Origin: Apus apus
Lineage: Eukaryota > Chordata > Aves > Apodiformes > Apodidae
DNA length: 64,000 nucleotides
Direction of reading: 5' to 3'
NCBI RefSeq assembly: GCF_020740795.1
Contig: NC_067285.1
Coordinates: forward strand, 109,703,652 to 109,767,651
Part shown: in pieces, positions 45,301-55,484 of the stretch
Layout of the letters: each line of letters opens with the position of its first letter
Numbering within the stretch: the stretch's first letter is position 1
Notes under the pieces: model-generated
Told to the model about the DNA's origin: nothing
Databases searched by the model: none
Seen by the model: the letters and a program-made list of their open reading frames with translations, nothing else
Translations under genes and position numbers: made by a program

Positions 45301-48300
45301 TTCCTTTATTACTCAGCAAGCCTGTTTAGGAGTCAGCAGAGCTCGTGGGGAAATGGCTGCTCTGTTCTTTGAGTGATTGTCAGCATAGAATAAAATTTCC
45401 CTTTCTGTACACACAGCCATGGGGCTGTAAGAAAAAAAGCTTGTGTGCTGCTTGTCTAAAAAGTGTCAAAATAGGCCTTATGAATGGATAGAGCATCGTG
45501 CATTAATTGTGTTCTTCCTGCACATGTGAACTGGCTGCTTTGCCCTCCAGGGCCTTGTGCTTGAGGGGCTTGCAAGAGGTGATGTGCTGAGTTGGTTGTG
45601 TTAATGGTGTTAGCAATGCGATGTCTGACACTAATCCCACCTCCAATTGTGCCCTCAGGAAGAAATCGAGGAGCCTGGGGGAGCACTGGAAGAAGGGAAT
45701 TCCTATCGAAGTCATCCCCATGGCTTATGTCCCTGTCACCAGAGCCCTGACCAAAAACTTCGGAGGCGCGGCAGAGCTGCGGATGGCTGTCAGCAAAGCG
45801 GTACGTGTCCCTCTTCAGCCTCTCTTCCCCAGAGAAGCCACCAGAACGTGGGCAAATGGAGACCCAGAGGTCTGGCCTTTCATCTAATTAAAGCTGGGCT
45901 TGCACTCCCAGAAGTGGCATCTTGTGTAATTCCTCCTAATTATACTTTGGTTAATGAACTGCCTGGTGAGGTGTGCGGGCTGCTCGTGGAAAGCCTCTCT
46001 GGTCTTGTGTCTCCTAAAGCAGGGAGAGGAGGGATCACCAGCCTGAGTCTAATGTGCTGCTCTGTGGGCAAGTTTGGGGGCTGGAGGGCCATATGTGTTG
46101 CCAAAGAGGGTCTGGAGCTGTGGGGCAGCTCACAATCCATCCCAGGCTCCTCTGTACCACATAGAGCCAGACTAAATGACAACTGAAGCTGCTTTGTCTC
46201 CACTGCTGCTGTCCTGTGTTGACTTGGGCAATGGGGCTTCTCCAGCCCACATTGCCTGGCTGGGAAAAGGAGAGATGGTTGCAGTAATGTTGGAGTTAAT
46301 GACCCAGGGCTCAATAGAATGTGTCTAATTCCAAGAGGCTGTAAGGGCTTCGTATGGGTGCCTGGGAAGAAGAAACCAGTTGTTCTCTGTGGACTTGAGA
46401 CCAGCCTCACTTTGGCAGTGCTCATCAGTGCTGCTCCAGCATAAGCCATGTCCTTGGAGAATGCTGGTCCCTCCTGGCACTTGAGCTTGCACACACTGCT
46501 CAGTGCTGCTGAAAAACCTTGTCCACAGCCCAGGCTGACTCTGCTCTGTTGAAAGGCCCTGATTGCTCCTTCTGTTGGGCTTGAGAGAGTGCTGGGCATG
46601 TCTGGGATGCTGCAGTCCAGCAGTTTTGAAAAACTTCGCCATGGCATTCAGCAGCACATTCTTATTAGTGGTGTAGAGGGGTCTTACTTTGGCTTCAATT
46701 GCCTGTAATAGCCTTTTTAGGACATTAGGGTAGCTTGACTGTGGTGAAAAGGATTCCCTCTGGCAATGATAAAATTGCATCATTGTTTCCAGCTTCTGCA
46801 TGATTATGGCAGGAGAACGAGGAACGGGCAGTTGCCTTGGGGTGATGGTTTTACTTACAGGCTTCTTGTGGAGTGCCCTGATCTACTTGAATGAGGGACT
46901 CTCTAACCTGTTGCAGCAGGGACAGCTGCTTCCCTGGAGGGACTGTGACAGTCCCCAGCTGTGCTTGGTACACAAGGTGCTCACAGTGCTGACAAATGGG
47001 TTTGATTCCCAGGGCCCCGTGGTGACAGACAATGGGAACTTCATTCTGGACTGGAAGTTTGACAAGGTTCATGAATGGAGTGAAGTGAACACAGCTATAA
47101 AAATGATACCAGGTAATGTCTGTGATTCTCTTTTTAAAAAAAGAACAGGCCAGCTAAGGCTTGATCCATGCAAGGCAACCCTGGCTGTGGGAGCTCTCCT
47201 CTGCATAGGAGGAAACGTGTGTGTGTTTACTGCCCTCTTATGGGTCCATACATTTGTTTCTATTTGAGATATCTCTTGGCTGAATTAGTACAGCAGTGCC
47301 CAAGTGGCATTCTCACATGGTGGTGAAAACCTGGGGCAATGCTGGGTGACTTGAAACTGTTTTCCATTAGGCATGCCAATCCTGTGCTATTCCTTACTCT
47401 CCTTGTGCCCATCTAGAGAGGAGCCTTTAATGGAAACACTGGTGGACTCTGGAGTGAGTGTTCTCACTGGGTTACAGTATTTTCCACCAGCTGCTTACAG
47501 CTCTGCATCCATTACCATTGTGCAGTCCTGGCTGTTGCTGTAGCTGTTGCTGTGCAAGAAGAGATGCAGTGACTGATCTCACTGTTTGCAAATGAAACAG
47601 CCTCTCTGCAAGGGTTCCTGCCTTGCATGAGACCTGCTGCCCAGGCCAGCGCTGCTTCTGGATGATCCACATCTGCCCAGGGGCAATGACACTTTTGGAC
47701 ATTAGTGAAGCAGTAGATAAAGTCTGGTTCAGTCACATCTAGATACCTCTCTGATTGTCTTGCCAAAGTCTGCTCTTGAATCTGGTCAGCTTCTGAATAT
47801 ATGTTTTAGTATCTTGTGTCTTGAGTTTATCCCATTTATTGGGATATTATTATTTATTTATCCCCATTTATTGGGGAAGAAAAATGTCATGCACCAGTAC
47901 AGGTTGGGGGCTGACCTGCTGGAGAGCAGTGTAGGTGAAAGGGATCTGGGGGTCCTGGTAGACAGGAGGATGACGATGAGCCAGCAATGTGCCCTTGTGG
48001 CTAGGAAGGCCAATGGCATCCTGGGGTGTATTAGAAAGGGTGTGGTTAGTAGGTCAAGAGAGGTTCTCCTCCCCCTCTATTCTGCATTGGTGAGGCCACA
48101 TCTGGAGTATTGTGTCCAGTTCTGGGCCCCTCAGTTCCAGAAGGACAGGGAACTGCTGGAAAGAGTCCAGCACAGAGCCACAAAGATGATGAAGGGAGTG
48201 GAACATTTCCCTGATGAGGAAAGGCTGAGGGAGCTGGGTCTCTTTAGCTTGGAGAAAAGGAGACTGAGGGGCGACCTCATCAATGTTTACAAATACGTAA

Positions 48301-51117
48301 AGGGTGAGTGTCAAGAAGATGGAGTTAAGCTTTTTTCAGTGATGACCAGTGATAGGACAAGGAGTAATGGATACAAATTGGAGCATAGGAGGTTTAAGGT
48401 CAATATCAGAAAAAATTTTTTTACTGTGAGAGTGACAGAGCACTGGAACAGGCTGCCCAGAGAGGTTGTGGAGTCTCCTTCTCTGGAGACATTCAAAACC
48501 CGCCTGGACGCCTTCCTGTGTGATGTGCTCTGGGTGACCCTGCTCTGGCGGGGGGGTTGGACTAGATGATCTTTCGAGGTCGCTTCCAACCCCTATGATT
48601 CTATGATTCTATGATTCTATGATCCCAGGTACCTGCCTGCCCCTGAAGTCCATCACAAGGTGCTTTCACTTTGTGCCTTGTCAGAGTGTGCAGGAACAGA
48701 TCGGGATCCGGTTGCACAAACCTCAACATCCCCACAAAGTGGCGCTATATTCTCCTGGCACCATGATTAGAACACAAGAGCAGGCAGAAGCCATGGGTGT
48801 AGACTTGAAGAGTCACCAGTAACTTCTAGTTCTTTTTGGTGGCTTTGCTTCCCACAGTAGTGCTTATAAGGCTGACTTACTGAAAATATACCCATTTTCT
48901 GTTTTTCCTGCGCCAGGAGCAAACTGCTAGGATGTTACCTCTGCCTTGGCATCTCCTGGTGTCTTTGTCTGAATAATTACCTGGCACTTGCTCACAGCCA
49001 GCACTAGATGGCAGGTTCAAACCTTTGGCGGGAGCAGATCTAAACGAACCAGTGACCAGTGTAAATGAACTGGTGACTAGTACTGGTCTGGTCTGTGCCT
49101 GGTGCAGTGCTGTGTATCCTAATGCAGTTGCTGCCCATGGCTGTACAAATATCTGTATCATTAGAGCTGTTTCTGTGCAAGAGAGAAACAGTGCCCAGTT
49201 ACCCTGTTGGCAAACAAAACAACCTCTCTGCCAGGACTTCTTCCTTGCGTCTCTTTTGGTTGAGAAAGGGGTAAATGATGGTACCTGCTCCATTGTGGTG
49301 GTATGGAGATGGTCTCAGCACCATTTGCTGCCCAGAAATGGGCTTGCTAAGGAGAGGAGCACCTTCCCTGCCCAAAAGTGGATGAGCAGAACTGTTAAGC
49401 CCTCACTACAGTGGTGACAGCAGGACTTTGGCGACCTTGTGCTTGTGATAGCCCTTGTCCTGCATTTCTTTCCACCATCCTAGCCTCTGGATGTGGCTCA
49501 GTGATCACTGTGAAGCTCAAAGAACCCCATAATTAAATACAACCAAAAGGACATTTTCAAACAGGCTACAGATTGCAGGGGTAGCATCAGATGGGCTGAG
49601 TCTGAACACTTGAACAAGTGCTATCCATGTGTTCTCTTGCAGGATTCTTTTTTCAGATGTGTTTAAATGCAATATGAGTAAGCCTGTGGCTGTGTGAACC
49701 TTCATCTTGCTCCCTTTAGGTTTTCAAATGACTGAAAAATCATATAACCACAGAATGATAGAATGGTTTGGGTTGGAAAGGACCTTAAAGATCATTGAGT
49801 TCCAATTCCCCCTCTGTGGGCAGGGACACCTTCCACTAGACCAGGCTGCTCCAAGCCCCATCCAGCCTGGCCTTGAACACTTCCAGGGATGGGGCAACCA
49901 CAGCTTCCTTGGGCAGCCTGTTCCAGTGTCTCACCACCCTCACACTAAAGAATTTCATTTTAATGTCTTGTCTAAATCTCCCCTCTTCCAGTTTAAAGCC
50001 ATTACCCCTCGTTCTCTCACTACATGCCCTAGTAAAAAGTCCCTCCCCATCTTTCCTGTAGGTCCCCCTTCAGATACTGGTGGTTTGCTATGAGGTCTCC
50101 CCAGAGCCTTGTGTTAGTGTAAAGGTGGTGGCTAGGGTGGTGTGAACATGGGGGGAACTTTGGGAGTTGTTTTACACTCTCTGGAGGGAGTTTCCTTTGG
50201 TGGTGGCCACACAGAGAAGACTTCCCAGTGGCTTCCTATACAGCTGACGCAACATCACCCAGGTTGGACACCTCTCTCCCAACCTCTGGTGGAGCAATTA
50301 GTGCACCCTGGGCTGCATCAAAAGAAGTGTGGCCAGCAGGGCCAGGGAGGTGATTCTGCCCTTCTACTCTGCTGTGGTGAGACCCCACCTGGAATACTGT
50401 GTACAGTTCTGGGGCCCTCAGCACAGAAAGATATAGACCTGTTGGAGAGGGTCCAGAGAAGGGCCCTGAAAATGATCAGAGGGCTGGAGCATCATAAGAG
50501 GACAGGCTGAGGAAGTTGGGGCTGTTCAGCCTGAAGAAGAGGAGGCTCTGGGGGGACCTCATAGTGGCCTTCCAGTACCTGAAGGGGCTACAGGAAAGCT
50601 GGGGAGGGTCTTTTTACAGGGGCTTGCAGTGAGGGGACAAGGGATAATGGTTTTAAACTGAAAGAAGAGAAATTTAGGTTAGAGATCAGGTGGAAATTCT
50701 TTAGTGTGAGGGTGGTGAGACACTGGAACAGGCTGCCCAGGGATGTTGTGGATGCTGCCTCCCTGGAGGTGTTCAAGGCCAGGTTGGATGGGGCTCTGAG
50801 CAACCTGATCAAGTGGGAGGTGTCCCTGCCCATGCAGGGGAGGTGGAACTCGATGATCTTTAAGGTCCCTTCCAACTCTAACCATTCTATGATTCTCGCC
50901 CTTCCAACCTTAATGATTCTATGACTTCTGATGTAATGAAGAAAACCAGGGTGAGAGCAGAGGATTCCACCAGTGGGGTGGCTCTGGCATTAACCACCAC
51001 ATGAACTCTTATTCCTCAGGTGTGGTGGAGACGGGGCTCTTCATCAACATGGCAGAGGTGGTCTACTTCGGCATGGAGGACGGCTCGGTCAGCGTGAGGG
51101 AAAAGCAGCCTCACTGA
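33148..51117 (+). CDS. RPIA: RPIA gene: ribose-5-phosphate isomerase A, 9 coding exons, complete
   Basis: RPIA interconverts ribose-5-phosphate and ribulose-5-phosphate in the non-oxidative pentose-phosphate pathway. Coding exons are 33148-33366, 38374-38434, 40599-40654, 44145-44204, 44701-44765, 45075-45143, 45659-45800, 47013-47112 and 51020-51117. All junctions are GT-AG and in phase. The product is 289 aa from the first ATG, or 235 aa from the ATG at 33310; human RPIA is 311 aa. Landmarks in the 289-aa numbering: GIGSGST (79-85, phosphate loop), DGADE (138-142), LIKGGGG (149-155) and LTQEKI (157-162). Asp138, Asp141, Lys151 and Glu160 keep the spacing of the E. coli RpiA active-site residues D81, D84, K94 and E103. 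[25 protein letters not shown] and GLFINMAE complete the family signature. No disabling change is seen. Confidence 0.98.
33456..34172. repeat. GC-rich minisatellite, about 36-38 bp imperfect unit
   Basis: Roughly twenty variants alternate GTGCACGGAG or GTGCAGGGGC with TGTTCCCGGG, TCCCCAGTGC and GCGACCCCGGG. The commonest full unit is 36 bp, made of two related ~18-bp half units; other units are 37-38 bp. It starts 90 bp after RPIA exon 1. Because the main period is a multiple of three and stop-free, several frames on both strands stay open. Confidence 0.93.
34537..35256 (-). other. Unrecognised 239-codon antisense ORF in RPIA intron 1
   Basis: A stop-free minus-strand frame from an ATG at 35256 to TAG at 34537-34539, in DNA of ordinary GC content. 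The product starts [16 protein letters not shown]. It has Cys-rich patches ([15 protein letters not shown]), a polar Lys/Pro/Glu-rich middle and a basic end ([10 protein letters not shown]). An acceptor-like CTCTCTGCAG lies inside on the minus strand near 34930, so the 3' ~380 bp could be a terminal exon. I do not recognise the family. It could be chance, a retrocopy or an unannotated gene. Confidence 0.25.
36428..36452. repeat. Poly(T) run (25 T)
   Basis: T homopolymer within RPIA intron 1. No retrocopy body is identified next to it. Confidence 0.9.
38374..38434 (+). CDS. RPIA: RPIA coding exon 2: phosphate loop
   Basis: 61 bp, from the acceptor TTTGCAG to the donor TTAG|GTAGGA. It encodes [20 protein letters not shown] plus the first base of Ala. 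GSGST is the invariant phosphate-binding turn of the family. Confidence 0.98.
38435..40598 (+). other. RPIA intron 2
   Basis: About 2.2 kb of unremarkable intron holding one CR1 fragment at 39637-39909. Confidence 0.9.
39637..39909 (+). mobile_element. CR1 3' fragment
   Basis: GGCCTGAAGCTGCTCCAGG, GGTTGGATATTAGGAAGCAC, then TGGACTTGATGATCTTAAAG and the tail TTCTGTGATTCTGTGATT. Wording such as GGATGTGGCACTTAGTGCCA is shared with the copy at 14506-15617, suggesting one subfamily. Confidence 0.93.
40599..40654 (+). CDS. RPIA: RPIA coding exon 3
   Basis: 56 bp, acceptor CCTACAG, donor TTTCAG|GTAAGT. It completes an Ala codon and encodes [18 protein letters not shown], nearly identical to human. 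Confidence 0.98.
40655..44144 (+). other. RPIA intron 3
   Basis: About 3.5 kb with one reverse CR1 copy at 43071-43492. I see no other feature; small ORFs at 41.3-41.6 and 42.3-42.5 kb have no recognisable content. Confidence 0.88.
43071..43492 (-). mobile_element. CR1 3' copy (minus orientation)
   Basis: Starts GAATCACAGAATCCTAGGGG, continues TCATCTAGTCCAACGTCCC, GGGCAGCCTGTTCCAGGG and TTGTCCTATCACTGGACATC, and is truncated after CCTCATCAGGGAGATGTTCC. Confidence 0.95.
44145..44204 (+). CDS. RPIA: RPIA coding exon 4
   Basis: 60 bp, 20 codons, phase 0 at both ends. The acceptor is GCGCAG and the donor CCAGAG|GTAGGT. It encodes [20 protein letters not shown]. Confidence 0.98.
44205..44700 (+). 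other. RPIA intron 4
   Basis: Short intron of 496 bp. Nothing notable seen. Confidence 0.93.
44701..44765 (+). CDS. RPIA: RPIA coding exon 5: catalytic aspartates and lysine
   Basis: 65 bp, acceptor TCCTACAG, donor GGCGG|GTGAGC. It encodes [20 protein letters not shown] and more, including the DGADE and IKGG active-site motifs. The last Gly codon is split with exon 6. Confidence 0.98.
44766..45074 (+). other. RPIA intron 5
   Basis: 309-bp intron. Nothing notable seen. Confidence 0.93.
45075..45143 (+). CDS. RPIA: RPIA coding exon 6: catalytic glutamate
   Basis: 69 bp, acceptor CTTGCAG, donor TACAG|GTAAAA. It encodes [20 protein letters not shown] followed by DY; Glu160 in TQEK is the expected general base. 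Splicing gives KGGGGC as in human. Confidence 0.98.
45144..45658 (+). other. RPIA intron 6
   Basis: 515-bp intron. Nothing notable seen. Confidence 0.93.
45659..45800 (+). CDS. RPIA: RPIA coding exon 7
   Basis: 142 bp, acceptor CCCTCAG, donor AAAGCG|GTACGT. It completes an Arg codon, then encodes [36 protein letters not shown] and ELRMAVSKA, matching human with conservative changes. Confidence 0.98.
45801..47012 (+). other. RPIA intron 7
   Basis: 1.2-kb intron with no repeat I recognise. ORFs running into exons 7 and 8 are read-through of the exon frames or shadows. Confidence 0.9.
47013..47112 (+). CDS. RPIA: RPIA coding exon 8
   Basis: 100 bp, acceptor TTCCCAG, donor CCAG|GTAATG. It encodes [33 protein letters not shown] and the first base of Gly. 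Confidence 0.98.
47888..48624 (+). mobile_element. CR1 LINE 3' copy, about 0.74 kb
   Basis: Begins near the ACAGGTTGGGGGCTGACC segment, continues GAGGCCACATCTGGAGTATT, GGCTGAGGGAGCTGGGTC and GACTAGATGATCTTTCGAGG, and ends in four ATTCTATG tail units. It retains a long open frame (about 230 codons) in the C-terminal CR1 region, but no catalytic RT part. Confidence 0.96.
49738..50108 (-). mobile_element. CR1 3' copy (minus orientation)
   Basis: Starts with reversed tail ACAGAATGATAGAATGG, GGTTGGAAAGGACCTTAAAG; then GGCAGCCTGTTCCAGTGTC and TTTAAAGCCATTACCC; truncated near TGAGGTCTCCCCAGAGCC. Confidence 0.95.
50303..50929 (+). mobile_element. CR1 3' copy
   Basis: From CTGGGCTGCATCAAAAGAAG and TGAGACCCCACCTGGAATAC through GGCTGCCCAGGGATGTTG to GATGATCTTTAAGGTCCC and tail ATTCTATGATTCT, followed by a short extra CCAACCTTAATGATTCTATG unit. 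Confidence 0.95.
51020..51117 (+). CDS. RPIA: RPIA coding exon 9 and stop
   Basis: 98 coding bp after the acceptor TCCTCAG. It encodes [31 protein letters not shown] and a TGA at 51115-51117. Human ends REKPFC, so only the last residues differ. Confidence 0.98.
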
Positions 51118-51322
51118 TGCTGCCCTGCTCTGCTTCTCCTTTGGCCACTTGGAGTCAGATGTTGTAACGGTGCCAACCCGACGTTTTGCCTTAACGAGCA
51201 GCGGTTACCGCAGGAGAGCGACGGGCAGCTGATCAGAATCCGCTGACGTTGATACTGAATGTCTTTTTTTTTTTTAAAAGAAAAAACACAAACAACAAAC
51301 CAACAAGATTATATTCTATTTC

Positions 51323-51343
51323 TATATATATATATATATATAT
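51323..51343. repeat. (TA)n microsatellite
   Basis: About ten TA units in the predicted RPIA 3' UTR. Confidence 0.95.
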
Positions 51344-52232
51344 TTTTACTTTCCAGGAACGTTGTCTTTGTTTGTTGTTTTTTTTTTTTAAGAGTCATTT
51401 AAACAAATTGCTTTAACGTTTCTATTTTATTTCCTAAGAAGTACTTACCAAAAAAGAATACTTGTTTTTGTGGGTTTTGTTTTCCTCTTTTTTTTGAAAT
51501 GGAACTTGAACCCTTCAGGTTGCTGGTAGTGCTTAGTGATGGAGATCAGAAATACAATCTGATACAATAACACGTCATTCCTAACCACCCTGGCTGGGAG
51601 AGTGACGTTCCTAACGGGAGCACATCCAGTCAGGACCTGCTGATGCCTTATTTAGAACCTTTCTGGTTCAGTATTTTATGCCTTTTATTTTTCTATACCA
51701 CTGTTTTTTTAATATTCCAGGTCTACTTGTCCTCTGTGCACATGACAATTTTCTGAGCCTTGGGTTGTCTCTACATCCCTCTGTCTGGGACATTAAGAAA
51801 GGCCTTTTCTGGGCCTCTGTATGGAGGAGACGTTCATCCTTCGGGCTAGATTCTGCTCTCCATGAATTCAGTACCTCTGATTAAAATGTTCCTGTAGATT
51901 AAGATGTTTGGGACTTTGTTCTTGTAAACCGAGAGCAGAACTGGGTCCTTGATGAAGTTTACAGAAGCATACTTGAGCAGTTTACAGCAGCGTGAAATAC
52001 TGCTCAGTGGCAAATGAATTGATTTGGAATGAAGGTTAATTATCGTCCCTCGCAGCTGGTTGAGTTGTGGAAGGACAGACCAGAACACACAGGAAAACTG
52101 AGTCTTCCTGCCTAAATTTTCCACATGTAGCAGGAGAGAGACGCTTGTTCAATATCTTGTTCTCAGTGTGTAGGTGCTCTGCATGGTTCTGATGTCAAAA
52201 CGCAAGCCCTCTCTTTGTGTTGTAGACACTGA

Positions 52233-52238
52233 AATAAA
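52233..52238 (+). terminator. RPIA: Canonical poly(A) signal AATAAA for RPIA
   Basis: AATAAA followed within 30 bp by a GT-rich downstream element (TTTGGTGGTACTTTGG). It is the first canonical hexamer I see after the stop codon. Confidence 0.75.
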
Positions 52239-52260
52239 GAGTTGTTATACTGGATTTGGT

Positions 52261-55205
52261 GGTACTTTGGTTCTCAAAGTAACAATTTTGTGGCAGATCA
52301 TCATCCTAACTGCTGCTCTAGTTTCCCCCTTACAAGGGCCCTTCACCCAGGTGAAATTCATCCTTCAGCATTTGATTTCTTTTTGCTTAAGGTAAATACA
52401 TTATTTTAAATTAACCAGATAGTCTAATCAACACTTGTTAGCTGCGGCGCTTCCCTCCAGTCTTCCTTACATTTGTATGTCTTAAATTTGCATGTCTAAA
52501 ACTTGTGCATCTAAATACTATTTTTACATCTTTAAATCTTCCCCTTTCTGCACATTTATTCTGTTAACTCTGAAGTACTTGTACAGAGCAAACTGGCTGC
52601 CACCCAGCCAGCAACTTGCTGGAAACACTGGAGCATCTCTTCCCGCAAACCTGATGCTGCAGAAGCTGTTTGCAAAACCCCAGTTCTTGCCATGGGCTGT
52701 TTGCAGATGGGTCTTGGGCTCCTAATGTAATCCTAGATAAACAGAGAGCAATCAAACAAAGCTTGGTGCCCAAGTGCCTTCTCACTCAGCATGCTTCTGG
52801 AAATGAGATTAGCAGGAGCGAAGGTTGCTGTTGACTCTCCCCTCTCTCTGAAATCAAACAGCTCCTTCTCAAAAAGCCAATAAAACCATTACTGCACCAT
52901 TATTTTCTGGCCCTGGACCAGATGTGATCTCATTCAGCTTTGTGCTCAGCAGGGGCTTGTTAAATCTAAGCCTGGAGGTGGCAGGTCTGATTCTTGAGCT
53001 TCTCCAGCTGCTTGGGATGCAGATGGCACCTCTGGGTGCTTTTGCAACAGGTGCCCCTGCTGGGGTGGGACATGGAGTGGGTCTTGGGCTGTGGGTGCAG
53101 AGTTTACTGTGCTACAGAGATGGAATGGAAATCTCTGAAGTTTTGGAGAAAACTTGGTGTTGTAACCAGTTCTGGAGGCTTTCAGCAGGTTTCCTTCATC
53201 CAAATGATTCTATGATTTCCCCAGGTAGGGACAGTTCAGCTGAGCCTACACCAGTGGGCTGCTCCCAAGAGCTCTTGGGCTTGAGTTTGTGTTTGTTTCA
53301 TATGCTTTTAACACCTTGGCCAGTTTGCCCTGGGATATTTGCTTCTGACTATGATTCTATGATTCTCTGACTTTAATTTTTCAAGGTGCTCTTCAAAAGA
53401 GCCTTTAGAAACAGGGCTGCCACCTCTATCTCGCCCCTTGCAGCCCTGCAGAAGAGCAGGGTCATGTTTTTAGAAGATGGCATTGCAATAAAATAAAATC
53501 AAATAATCAAAAGCAGGTGGAAGGAAATGTCCTTTTAAAGCCCAAGTTGGGATGGTTGTGACTATTTAGGATGTGTTACCTGATGCTAACCATGGTGAGA
53601 TGATGCAGTCCAGCCCCTGCATGCAGACCCCAGTAGTGCCTTTTGGATCATGCTCAGTGGGTAATGCCCAACTGATTTACCATTAGTGCTGAATTATGGA
53701 TTAACTTGGCCCTGGAGAAAACAAACATTTCCAGAAAGAGCAGCAGCAGCACTAAAATTAATGAGTAGGATAGGTAATGAAACATTAGGCCCATTAAAAA
53801 AAAAAAAAAAAAGGAAAAGGAAAGTAGTGATACAAATATGATAGGAGAGTGCTTCATATTCAATTTAATTAACCTTTGGTTAATAGGTTAAATAATTAAG
53901 CTGAATTAATTAAACTAAGTAGAATGAAATTAAGTGTTTAGTTACAGTGAATCACCTTGTTCCACGTTATAAAGCAAGTATTAGTGTCTGTCAGGTTTTT
54001 ATTATTGTCACTGTAGGAAAGGATTTATGATCTGCCATAATTATTACTCTGAGAAATGTGACAGGAAAAGAGATGGAAATAATTAAGCAGGCAGCATAGA
54101 GGACGTATGTTCTGTGTATTAAACCAGATAATAATAGCCAAAGTGGTAGGGAGAAAATGAGCACATTGCAACCAGTGAGAAAAATTAACTGCAATGAGTA
54201 TTTGTAAGCTGTTAACAGGTATTAATATCTTTTAAACATAAAGCCACATCCATCTTGTAACCAGGGAAAACCTTCCCATTACTTATCCAGATGAAGTTAT
54301 TCAAGTCTGGAGGAACTTTCAGTGCAGGTAGTTTTAACCAAAATTCATGTGGTGATGTCAGCTTTGGTCCAGTTGCACCAGGAAAGGAGGGAAAGGAAAA
54401 AGTCTTCATTGTCAAAGTGATTTTTCCAATCTATCAAGCCTTGTGAATCTTTCCAAATTTCTTTGCAGTTTTATTTGACTCAGTACCTCAGCAAAAAGAT
54501 GATGCATTTCAGCTTGAAGATAAAACCTAAAGTCATATTATTCTGCTATTTTTTGTACTTAAAATGTCTAAATTTACTCATCACCCGTTCCAGTAACTTT
54601 AATGGGAGTTGTATTATCCCTGCTTCTCCACAACCTATGAGGATCTGAACTGTTAAAAAGCCCCTTTATAATTATAGAACTTGACAGATCAGCTATTTAG
54701 ATATCTGGAATCTCATGGGGGTTTTATCTCCTGACAGGGCTCTATAAATTACCATGAAATCCCTTAATGAATTTATTTTTTGCAGAAGACTCTTGCTAAC
54801 ATCATCTCGGTAGGAAAACTGACACCAGATATTTATTGTTTCCAGTTCACTAGACTTTCCTGTTTGTGTTTTTACAGCTGCTGAGACAAACATCTTTTAA
54901 CCCCCTCAGTTACACTTACAGCCTCGTGAAAGTAATGTCAGAGAATCACAGTAATGAGCAAAACTGTGAAGGATCAGTGACTTGGCTTTGACTAAATGCA
55001 ATTACATAAACTAGTTCTGTAGTGAAAAAAGATAAGACTTTGTACAAGCATGTCTGAGTGTAAGGTAAGTTTTCTAACATAAATCATCTGTTAGATGATG
55101 ATTTCTGTTGTTTCTAGAAGTCAGTAGCAGAAAGATGAAATTCAGTAGAAAAAAAAAAATACTATTAAGCCAACCAACTCCAACACCCCAAATTTATAAA
55201 TTCTA
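52261..55205. other. Downstream intergenic sequence, first part
   Basis: No gene recognised. It has an A run at about 53796-53812 and an AT-rich TAATTA-dense segment at 53855-53935. Confidence 0.75.
53855..53935. promoter_or_regulatory. TAATTA-rich AT segment (possible homeodomain-site cluster)
   Basis: Several TTAATTA/AATTAA cores lie within 80 bp, plus an inverted repeat ATTAACC-TTT-GGTTAAT at 53868-53884. Its role is unproven; it could simply be AT-rich drift. Confidence 0.3.
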
Positions 55206-55483
55206 AATCAAAGAATCACAGAATCTTAGGGGTTAGAAGGGACCTGGAAAATCATCTAGTCCAACTCCCCTGCCAGAACAGGATCACCCAGAGCACATCA
55301 CACAGGAACGTGTCCAGGTGGGTTTTGAATGTCTGCAGAGAAGGAGACTCCACAGCCTCTCTGGGCAGCCTGGCACCCTCACAGGAAAGAAGTTCTTCCT
55401 GCTATTCACATGGAACCTCCTATGCTCCAGTTTGCACCCACTGCCCCTTGTCCTATCACTGGACATCACTGAAAAAGCCTGGC
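55206..55483 (-). mobile_element. CR1 3' copy (minus), abutting another
   Basis: Starts AATCAAAGAATCACAGAATC, CTTAGGGGTTAGAAGGGACC; ends TTGTCCTATCACTGGACATC followed by AAGCCTGGCT at the junction with the next CR1. Confidence 0.94.
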
Positions 55484-55484
55484 T

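Larger units (their letters stand above)
47113..51019 (+). other. RPIA intron 8
   Basis: 3.9-kb terminal intron holding three CR1 copies: forward 47888-48624, reverse 49738-50108 and forward 50303-50929. The last ends 90 bp before the final exon. Confidence 0.9.
51118..52260 (+). other. RPIA: RPIA 3' untranslated region (predicted)
   Basis: Runs from the stop to just past the AATAAA at 52233. It contains T/A homopolymers, a (TA)n microsatellite at 51323-51343 and T-rich stretches at 51264-51530. The end is inferred from the signal and the following GT-rich sequence. Confidence 0.7.

Noticed and set aside
45647-46186. 179-codon plus-strand ORF over RPIA exon 7
   Set aside because: It is a different frame from the real exon 7 reading and has no RPIA residues; a shadow ORF.
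46800-47267. 155-codon plus-strand ORF
   Set aside because: It is RPIA exon 8 in frame with translated intron on either side; only 47013-47112 is coding.
47760-48569. 269-codon plus-strand ORF in RPIA intron 8
   Set aside because: It is the CR1 insertion at 47888-48624 plus a little flank; it lacks catalytic RT residues and is not a host gene.
53345-53375. CR1-like tail TATGATTCTATGATTCT
   Set aside because: No CR1 body text precedes it, so it could be a leftover tail or chance; not called.
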